The notes below the pieces were generated by a model. It did not search any database and was not told the DNA's origin. It saw nothing but the letters and a program-made list of their open reading frames with translations. From positions 1 to 5,699 of the forward strand of contig DJXP01000049.1 of NCBI GenBank assembly GCA_002449785.1: 5,699 nt of DNA, in the 5' to 3' direction. This DNA is from Clostridiales bacterium UBA7001 (GTDB lineage Bacteria > Bacillota > Clostridia > TANB77 > CAG-508). Both the position numbers and the translations under genes were made by a program. Positions within the stretch are counted from its first letter, which is position 1, and each line of letters opens with the position of its first letter. Shown piece by piece: positions 1 to 5,699 of the stretch.

Positions 1-106
1 AAAAAAAATTTAAATTAAGTTTAATTAATTTTTAAATAAATTACTAAATATTTATATTGATTGATTTTTCTTAATAAGATATAATCTAAAAAAAATAATA
101 AATAAA
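1..106 (+). promoter_or_regulatory. A/T-only 5' flank and leader of the large gene
   Basis: This stretch holds only seven G or C bases in 106, against roughly 30% in the coding region that follows. It carries stops in every forward frame, including an in-frame TGA at 62-64, and contains no ATG. It must therefore hold the 5' untranslated leader and probably the core promoter of the gene that begins at 107. The last 20 bases are almost all A (88-106), leaving A at position -3 of the start codon, as is common in AT-rich protists. No purine-rich Shine-Dalgarno motif precedes the ATG. A TATAAT occurs at 80-85, but in sequence this AT-rich it has little weight. The transcription start cannot be placed. 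Confidence 0.55.
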
Positions 107-169
107 ATGAGCAAAAATCTTGCAACGATTTTACTCTGCCTACTATTACTAGCTTTTTTAGTAGATTCA
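107..169 (+). other. N-terminal signal peptide (residues 1-21)
   Basis: The first residues are MSKNLATILLCLLLLAFLVD. A short basic n-region (K3) is followed by an uninterrupted hydrophobic core at residues 5-19, rich in Leu, then a polar turn. Cleavage after S21 (V19-D20-S21, before K22-P23) fits the small-residue rule at -1 and -3 reasonably, although Pro at +2 is not ideal and a nearby site is possible. The following 20 residues are strongly basic, so this segment is unlikely to be a retained membrane anchor with its C-terminus outside unless uncleaved. The protein is therefore expected to enter the secretory pathway. Confidence 0.85.
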
Positions 170-3100
170 AAGCCAACAAATAAACAATCTATACATTCAG
201 GAAAAAAAGCAAAAGCTAAAAGACCCTTAATCCAAATAGAAGATCATCCTAAAGAATATTATGATGAATTAGTCGCTAAAGGAATGCTTTTAGATAATTT
301 AACCCAGGGTCAACCTCATTATCCATTTTATGAAAAAATGGATTATGACAAAGATAAAAAACGAAGACAGGATGTACTTGCTGAATTCCACAAAAAGAAA
401 AAATTCAGAAAATTAGCCGACAATGAACAAACATTAGATAACCTTGGTTTCATTGGACTTATACAAAATTACTCATCAAGTCAAGCAACTAGAGTAATGA
501 CCTATGTTACAAATGCGGTTAAAAAAGATGATACTAAATTCATTTTATATCCTTACCCTTTTAAATTTGAAAATAAATCCGAAGAAGAACCTAAAACAGT
601 AGAAGTAAATGAAGGTGGATTTTTTACCTTGAATCAAACAGGATTGAAAGACAAAGAAGACAAATTTGCTTCTATACAAAATATTACTTCTGTAACAATA
701 GGTAAAGCTAAAGGAGTATATGATATAGATATTGCTATTTTAAGCTTAGTATATAAAGATAATGAAGGAAGAGAACAAGATTTGTTCACTAATGCTTATA
801 AATTATGTGAATATTTCACAAATTCTATAGGAAAAACAAGTTCATGCTTAACGGACAAAAAAGCTTATTTAGAATATAAATTGAAATATCCCAATAAAGG
901 TGCTGTTGTGAGAGTCTCTGCCAATGATTTATTAGATGAGATTTTATTTGACAAAGCTACTTCTCAATTAAAATTTAAATTATTAATGGTCCCTGATTAC
1001 CTTTCCGCCAACGAAGAAACTATTCTAAGTAATAGATATTTAACAAGTGGAGCTGTTGAAGTTATCAAAAAATTCAGAAATTTAGGAGGTAATATAATAT
1101 CTTTTGGAAAATCAGGATACCTTCTAGAATTAATGGGTATACTACCTAAAGGAACTTATGATAAAGATTACATTATTGGAACAAATGCTAATAAGCAAGA
1201 AAACACTATTTATGGTTGCCAAGAGCTTTATAAAAAAACACCTACTGAGCAGCCCGATTTTTTAAAACAACTACTTTGCCTTGGATATAAAAATAGAACT
1301 ATTTTGCAAGAAACATATAAAATGATCAAAGTCCCAGATGATTTTGAGTCTTTAATTCATTATAATAATAAAGAAAAGAAACTTTATAGAAAGGTAGACG
1401 GAGGTATACATGATCTAACTGATGAAAGCCTAACTTTTGATTATATTCTTATTTCTAAAGAAGATTCTCAAAAAGTTAAAGGTAGAATATTTTTAGTCAA
1501 TGGTAATCCTGACCAAAATTTCTGGTATTTCGAAAATGTGAGAAATATGATATTATATTGCATGACAAAAGATTATATATTTGATTTAAAAATAAAATTC
1601 AATTTAAAAGAAGAATCAGATGAAGATTTGCCAATTCCAGCAGGGGAAGAAGGTGTCCAACTCGTGACCAATTATAAATTTTATAATTTATATGACACAC
1701 AAATAACTAATTTCAGACTCGAAATTTTATTCGCAAAAAAAATCGAGTTTTATGGAGATTTACCCACAGGATGCTCCTTACAAAATGTAGATAAAACAAA
1801 ATATGCCGGAATAAATCTTACTGATTTTAGTCTTGAAGAATGTTTGGTATGTACAGCAAATTCGGTTCAGAATCTTAAATCTATAGAAAATAAATTCAAA
1901 TTAGAAATAACTGATTATACAGTAACAAGTAAACTTATTGATATTCCTTTCATGTATTCAAGTCTTACTTTTAAAATGAATGGAAAAGAAACAAAACTTA
2001 CTCCTGGAATATTTTATGCTCAAGCTTCTTTAGCTGCTCTCCTTCGTGGTACCATTAATAAAGATCCAACATCATATTATCCAATGAGAGGAAAAGGTCT
2101 CTATTTCGATTTAGTTCTCACTGTGGAAAATAAAGAAAACACTATTGCAAAAGATGTAAATTATATTTCTTTAGTACCTTTAGTTTCTCCTTTAGTAGAC
2201 GGTGAAGATGAAGGACTTATCGCTCATACAGTACCAGTTTATGAAGATTATTATAGAACACATAATTTTGTTTATCCTTGGAAAGAATACAAAGAAGAGA
2301 ATATTGATTATATTGATTATGCTGAAATTGCTGGAAAAAATGTTTGTTATGTAGATGACTTTGATACCCCTGTTAAACTTGCTAAAGTAAAAAGAGAAGA
2401 TGCTGAATATACTGCAAAATCTGAAGCTTTTGAATCAATGACTTATGATGAGAAAGCCGGACCAGAAAAAGGTGTTTTACCTAATACTTTATTACACCAA
2501 GTATATTTCGGAAATAATAAACAATTTTATGAAACTGCCGCCCCAAGAAAATCTTTATTTATTAACACAGCAACAAATGAAGGTGCTAAAGCTTATTATG
2601 GAACTGATTCAATTCCGGATGATGAAAAAGATATCCAGGATCCTACAAAAGCAAGAGTCCATTTAGCTTTTATAAGACTCGATACTTATTTTTATAAATC
2701 TTCCCATAATCAATATCAACTTCCTAATGGATTCAATGAACAAGTATTAATATCTATAGATAAATATGAACAGAATGGTGCGAAAGTTTACGGAGAAAAT
2801 ATTGGGGATGTTTACGGAGAAGTAAAAGTCACAGGACATTATAATATTCAAGAGGAAAAATATAAAACTCTTAAACCAAATGAATATTATAATTCAATGA
2901 GACAATATAGTTATATGACAAAATATGATCCAACAAACCCTGAGGATTTAAAAAAATTACAAGGAATGACGACTGATAAAATAAATTTAACACATTTTAT
3001 GTGTCCGAATAAAGACCTTTCTATTAATAGAGCAGGAAATATTTATGGATTTGAAGAAGATAGTGATGGAAAATCAGGATATTTTAAAGAATATCCTTCA

Positions 3101-5699
3101 ATTAAATTCATATTTGGACATTCGATCGATTTAACATTATACCCTGAAAAAACAAGATTAGGAGGTATTGCTGAAATTATATTACCTGAAGGTGTTGATT
3201 TTCCTAAAGATGAAGATCCTGTTAAAGAAGATAGAATTACTACAAGTGCTGATAATGTTGCTTTTTATAAAAATGAATATGATAGAGATAATAAAAAAAT
3301 TAAATTATATTTCAAAAGAGGTCTTATGCCAAATGAAAATTATGGCCTTCCTTCAAAATGCCAAGTCTTTTTAGAAAATTTAACAGCCCCAGGTAATTTC
3401 TCTGCAACTATTAATATATATGATTTAAAATATGACTTCAGTGCTCCCAATTTTGAATACTATTATAAAGTTTCAACTGAAGAAAACGCTGTTGCTTTTT
3501 ATAGATCATTCTTCTCTTTCCCTTGTCTTTATATAGAAAATACAGTTTTAAGAAAAACTCCTGATGCTGAAGAATATAGTAATGAAATGTACGAATATGA
3601 ATTAATGAATCCATTTTCAAGATATGGTGGATACTTCCAAGAATTAACTAAACATACCACAGTATATGGAAGTGGAGAAGCTCATCATATAAGAGATCCT
3701 GGTTTTCAAGGAATAACCGCTGGATTTTCTTTGATTCATAATATAGGTACATCAAGTATACCATTTGCCGAATTTTTAAATCATGCTACTTTAGCCATAC
3801 CTGGAGTACCTACTACATCAAGATTAGAATGGACAGATATCTGGGGTAGAAGATGGGGACAAAATTTAAGAAGTGTTTATCCTGATATACCTCCAGTACC
3901 TCCTGTTCCACTCAGTTTTATTATGACTACTACTTTTGAATTAATTACTAATGATAAAAATCAAGAAAGAGTTATTGAATGGCAAAGTGATGAAAGTGTT
4001 TATATTAGAGTTCAAATGAAAATGAGAAATACTTATAAATTATATTGGGAACCTGTTCTATGTCACAAAAATCAAATACCAATACTTAAAAAAACAAATA
4101 TCGATTTTTCTAATCCAATTTTCATAAATGCAGAAGCGGAAGAAAAAAAAATATCTACAACAGAAGATGATTGGGATGTTAATTTAGGTTTCAATTCAAC
4201 TTATGGAGAATGCTACGATGAAAATTCATTTATCGCAGGTCAAAGACTTACTCCAGAAATTGTAGCAAAAATGAAATATATGATGACTTGTGCTGAGACT
4301 TTAGATCCTACAAAAATGGGAGAATGTGTCAAATTTGCAAAAGATAATAATCTTCCAGTAGTAGAAAAACGCCCAGAAAATGCCGATAGTTCAAAAGATG
4401 AATCACCTGATAAAACATGGAATTATTCACCTTTAATAGAAGATTATTTACCTAAAGGATATATAAGTAGTGGTAAAATGTGGGATTTGACTTTAGAAGA
4501 TGATTATTGGGATAATGAATTTTTCAAAGGATATCCTTGGCATTTAGATGATTGTATACCAAATTTCGATAATGAGATAATTAAACCACATGATATAATT
4601 GCTTTCCCTATCTTTAAAGGACTTGGATATAATATCACTTATAGTAAAGATTATAGTTTAAAAAGATTCCCTGATTATAAAGGATGGTGGTCGGATCAAT
4701 TACAAAATAAAGATCATACTTTAATAGCCGGTCAAGAAAAAGTAAATAAAGTAAGTGTTGGACAAAAATCTTTAATTGCTGATTCTCAATGGATAAGTGG
4801 ATATAAATTAAAACAAGATTCTACTCATAAAAATTTAATAGAAAAAAGACTTAAAAATCTTTATGTTTGTATGTTTAATAGACATAGAGTAAAAATAACT
4901 CCAGGACAAAAGAAATATGCCTTTTTGAAAAACGTTTATCAAAATAATGTTATACCTATTTTACCAGATTTAGCAGAAAAAGATTCAAGATATACAGATT
5001 TTGATTGCTCGAAATATCCTTATCAATATGATAATAAAAATATTTCTCAAGTAGATAATAGAGTTTATACAGGAAATGATAGAGATTGGTTATATTTTGC
5101 AGCAGGTTTAAGAAGTTATGCTATGGAAGATATCAATGTTATATTAAAATTAGATCCAATTGATTCTACTAAATTCGAAGGTATAACAAAAGTTCAAGAT
5201 GGTGGAAGATTCACTTATTGGCAACCTCCAGATGGACCAAATTCTTATCAATATTATGATGGAAATGTTAATACAGTAATAGGAAAAAGAGTTGATTTAG
5301 ATATTTTAGGAAATTTATATCCAACTGGTATAAATACTTTTAATACTTATTTATTCGAATTATTCGAAATACAAGATGAAAAAGAAAAAGATAGAACTTA
5401 TGACATGAATACTTATATGAATTCGCATGGTTATGGAGATTCTACAGTTACCGTATATGTTGGAGGAACAGATGCTACAACATGCAGAGTTGAACCAGGT
5501 GGTTTTACTTATGTTAAAATTGTTTTTTATAACAATGCAGGATTTGATTGGAAAATGAAGCCAGGTGCTATAGAATATGATGAAGCAGAATATTCTCTTT
5601 ATTTAAATGGAGCAAGTATTATGTTAGATAAAGCAACAGCAATACAATTTCCAAAGAAATATAATTTCATGTCATTTGAAATTCCTTCTGAAATCGAAC
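107..5699 (+). CDS. Giant secreted/surface protein with amidotransferase-like domain, 3' partial
   Basis: The frame is open for 1,864 full codons and runs off the window, so the protein exceeds about 200 kDa. I read every line in this frame and found no stop and no frameshift. The ATG is the first in the window and follows an in-frame TGA at 62-64, which fixes the start. Order of parts: signal peptide 1-21; basic charged segment 22-110; uncharacterised beta-rich segment 110-265; glutamine-amidotransferase-like domain about 266-494; a long beta-rich ectodomain from 495; and a Trp/Tyr/Asp-rich part from about 1242. A CxxC lies at C579/C582. The mature chain has 20 Cys and 14 N-X-S/T sequons, consistent with an extracytoplasmic protein, though the sequon number is about what chance gives. 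No transmembrane helix is seen after the signal peptide. Function is unknown: a surface or matrix protein is inferred from the signal peptide and beta-rich make-up. No gene neighbours are visible. Confidence is high that it is a gene and low on its role. Confidence 0.93.
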   Translation, partial: MSKNLATILLCLLLLAFLVDSKPTNKQSIHSGKKAKAKRPLIQIEDHPKEYYDELVAKGMLLDNLTQGQPHYPFYEKMDYDKDKKRRQDVLAEFHKKKKFRKLADNEQTLDNLGFIGLIQNYSSSQATRVMTYVTNAVKKDDTKFILYPYPFKFENKSEEEPKTVEVNEGGFFTLNQTGLKDKEDKFASIQNITSVTIGKAKGVYDIDIAILSLVYKDNEGREQDLFTNAYKLCEYFTNSIGKTSSCLTDKKAYLEYKLKYPNKGAVVRVSANDLLDEILFDKATSQLKFKLLMVPDYLSANEETILSNRYLTSGAVEVIKKFRNLGGNIISFGKSGYLLELMGILPKGTYDKDYIIGTNANKQENTIYGCQELYKKTPTEQPDFLKQLLCLGYKNRTILQETYKMIKVPDDFESLIHYNNKEKKLYRKVDGGIHDLTDESLTFDYILISKEDSQKVKGRIFLVNGNPDQNFWYFENVRNMILYCMTKDYIFDLKIKFNLKEESDEDLPIPAGEEGVQLVTNYKFYNLYDTQITNFRLEILFAKKIEFYGDLPTGCSLQNVDKTKYAGINLTDFSLEECLVCTANSVQNLKSIENKFKLEITDYTVTSKLIDIPFMYSSLTFKMNGKETKLTPGIFYAQASLAALLRGTINKDPTSYYPMRGKGLYFDLVLTVENKENTIAKDVNYISLVPLVSPLVDGEDEGLIAHTVPVYEDYYRTHNFVYPWKEYKEENIDYIDYAEIAGKNVCYVDDFDTPVKLAKVKREDAEYTAKSEAFESMTYDEKAGPEKGVLPNTLLHQVYFGNNKQFYETAAPRKSLFINTATNEGAKAYYGTDSIPDDEKDIQDPTKARVHLAFIRLDTYFYKSSHNQYQLPNGFNEQVLISIDKYEQNGAKVYGENIGDVYGEVKVTGHYNIQEEKYKTLKPNEYYNSMRQYSYMTKYDPTNPEDLKKLQGMTTDKINLTHFMCPNKDLSINRAGNIYGFEEDSDGKSGYFKEYPSIKFIFGHSIDLTLYPEKTRLGGIAEIILPEGVDFPKDEDPVKEDRITTSADNVAFYKNEYDRDNKKIKLYFKRGLMPNENYGLPSKCQVFLENLTAPGNFSATINIYDLKYDFSAPNFEYYYKVSTEENAVAFYRSFFSFPCLYIENTVLRKTPDAEEYSNEMYEYELMNPFSRYGGYFQELTKHTTVYGSGEAHHIRDPGFQGITAGFSLIHNIGTSSIPFAEFLNHATLAIPGVPTTSRLEWTDIWGRRWGQNLRSVYPDIPPVPPVPLSFIMTTTFELITNDKNQERVIEWQSDESVYIRVQMKMRNTYKLYWEPVLCHKNQIPILKKTNIDFSNPIFINAEAEEKKISTTEDDWDVNLGFNSTYGECYDENSFIAGQRLTPEIVAKMKYMMTCAETLDPTKMGECVKFAKDNNLPVVEKRPENADSSKDESPDKTWNYSPLIEDYLPKGYISSGKMWDLTLEDDYWDNEFFKGYPWHLDDCIPNFDNEIIKPHDIIAFPIFKGLGYNITYSKDYSLKRFPDYKGWWSDQLQNKDHTLIAGQEKVNKVSVGQKSLIADSQWISGYKLKQDSTHKNLIEKRLKNLYVCMFNRHRVKITPGQKKYAFLKNVYQNNVIPILPDLAEKDSRYTDFDCSKYPYQYDNKNISQVDNRVYTGNDRDWLYFAAGLRSYAMEDINVILKLDPIDSTKFEGITKVQDGGRFTYWQPPDGPNSYQYYDGNVNTVIGKRVDLDILGNLYPTGINTFNTYLFELFEIQDEKEKDRTYDMNTYMNSHGYGDSTVTVYVGGTDATTCRVEPGGFTYVKIVFYNNAGFDWKMKPGAIEYDEAEYSLYLNGASIMLDKATAIQFPKKYNFMSFEIPSEIE
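170..436 (+). other. Basic, charged N-terminal segment with possible propeptide site (residues 22-110)
   Basis: This part has no obvious fold. It contains two lysine-rich clusters: GKKAKAKR at residues 32-39, and KKKKFRK at 96-102, with KDKKRR at 82-87 between them. The KAKR at 36-39 resembles a furin/kexin-type dibasic processing site, which would release a short propeptide just after signal-peptide removal. That is inference from motif only. The acidic/aromatic stretch between the clusters (residues 43-80) may be a flexible spacer. Confidence 0.4.
902..1588 (+). other. Class I glutamine-amidotransferase-like (flavodoxin-like) domain, residues about 266-494
   Basis: Three spaced motifs fit the fold of class I glutamine-amidotransferase-like domains (the group that includes DJ-1/PfpI, ThuA and the biotin-ligase N-terminal domain). 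A hydrophobic strand ends in LLMVPDY at residues 292-298. An amphipathic helix (316-326) leads to GGNIISFGKSGYLLELMGIL at 327-346, which matches the strand, nucleophile elbow and following helix. A late strand, GRIFLVNGNP at 459-468, precedes a helix rich in aromatic residues and Asn (FWYFENVRNMI). In active members the elbow reads G-x-C-x-G; here the Cys position appears to be K335 within FGKSG, so a catalytic role is doubtful and binding or scaffold use is more likely. The assignment is from pattern recognition by eye. A Rossmann-like fold of another kind is the main alternative. Confidence 0.5.
1670..1780 (+). other. Possible beta-sandwich surface module (residues 522-558)
   Basis: The stretch from N522 to L558 alternates hydrophobic and polar residues, with an Asn-rich turn (NLYDTQITN) and ends in LPTGCSL at 552-558. 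This layout, an N-rich strand pair followed by a strand and an L-P-x-G turn, resembles the surface beta-sandwich repeats grouped under DUF11/CARDB-type domains. The Cys in the turn (C556) may pair with C579 or C582 of the CxxC just downstream. The likeness is one of pattern only; I cannot confirm homology. Confidence 0.25.
3110..3433 (+). other. Second possible beta-sandwich module (residues about 1002-1109)
   Basis: Residues 1019-1032 read GGIAEIILPEGVDF, again a strand ending in an L-P-x-G turn like that at 552-558. It is followed by alternating strands (KKIKLYFKRGLMP, then CQVFLENLTAPGNFSATINIY). The repeat of the L-P-x-G strand end suggests the ectodomain is built from several diverged beta-sandwich units. 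Sequence identity between the two copies is too low to call them repeats with certainty from reading alone. Confidence 0.25.
3830..5551 (+). other. Trp/Tyr/Asp-rich C-terminal part of the visible ectodomain (residues 1242-1815)
   Basis: Sixteen of the protein's 18 tryptophans fall between W1242 and W1815; the only earlier ones are W473 and W725. The part opens with EWTDIWGRRWGQ (1241-1252) and a proline run PDIPPVPPVP at 1259-1268, which looks like an exposed linker between domains. It goes on through aromatic-acidic stretches such as DDYWDNEFFKGYPWHLDD and the GWW pair. Toward the end, PGGFTYVKIVFYNNAGFDW (1797-1815) again reads as paired beta strands. Exposed aromatic residues of this kind are common in carbohydrate-binding modules, but no specific family is recognised. 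Lysines and arginines also remain frequent, so it is not a simple acidic repeat. Confidence 0.4.

Noticed and set aside
1..8. A-run at the window start as a telomere or poly(A) remnant
   Set aside because: Eight A's without the C4A4-type repeat of ciliate telomeres; no different from the other A-runs in this leader.
12..31. Inverted repeat AAATTAA/TTAATTT with a 6-base spacer
   Set aside because: A/T-only arms of seven bases are expected by chance in this leader; no G/C pairs support a hairpin.
57..85. Bacterial-type promoter look-alike: TTGATT at 57-62, 17 bases, TATAAT at 80-85
   Set aside because: Spacing and boxes fit a sigma-70 promoter, but in sequence that is over 90% A/T such matches arise often by chance, and no Shine-Dalgarno motif precedes the ATG. 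It would matter only if the source proved to be bacterial.
2445..2666. 73-codon + strand open frame
   Set aside because: It lies fully inside the long gene in another frame, has no initiation signal and encodes a low-complexity Lys/Ile/Leu/Gln-rich product.
3168..3374. 68-codon + strand open frame
   Set aside because: Shadow of the long gene in another frame; product is Lys/Leu/Ile-rich without domain features.
3438..3620. 60-codon open frame on the - strand
   Set aside because: Antisense to the long gene, short, and without recognisable motifs or a promoter.
107..5698. Hidden 15-base in-frame introns of the heterotrich ciliate type (GT...AG)
   Set aside because: Such introns could keep the frame open only if they lacked stops, and no GT...AG 15-mer clearly interrupts the protein pattern. 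Transcript data would be needed to exclude them fully.

Overview
This window is filled almost entirely by one very long, intron-free, protein-coding reading frame on the + strand. It starts at the ATG at 107 and is still open at base 5699, so 1,864 codons are visible and the 3' end of the gene is missing. The 106 bases before it are a nearly pure A/T leader with stops in all frames. I found no second gene, RNA gene, mobile element, CRISPR array or terminator.

The source is most likely an AT-rich protist. The start has an A-rich context and no Shine-Dalgarno sequence, the flank drops to about 7% G+C, almost all Arg codons are AGA, and the product is a giant secreted protein. A ciliate-like genome fits this style. 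However, Gln is always CAA/CAG, all 18 Trp codons are TGG, all Cys codons are TGT/TGC, and no TAA, TAG or TGA occurs in frame. This is the standard genetic code, which argues against Tetrahymena/Paramecium-type (TAR=Gln), Euplotes-type (TGA=Cys) and Blepharisma-type (TGA=Trp) codes. It leaves standard-code ciliates (for example Stentor or litostomes) or another AT-rich protist. The organism cannot be named from this sequence alone, and an AT-rich bacterium is not formally excluded.

Layout of the protein: residues 1-21 are a signal peptide. Residues 22-110 are a very basic, charged segment with a possible KAKR processing site. Residues about 266-494 look like a class I glutamine-amidotransferase-like (flavodoxin-like) domain in which the usual nucleophilic Cys appears to be Lys. 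A long beta-rich ectodomain follows, with at least two stretches that resemble bacterial/eukaryotic surface beta-sandwich repeats. From residue about 1242 on, the chain becomes rich in Trp, Tyr and Asp. The protein is probably secreted or carried on the cell surface. I do not recognise a named family, and no transmembrane anchor is visible before the window ends.
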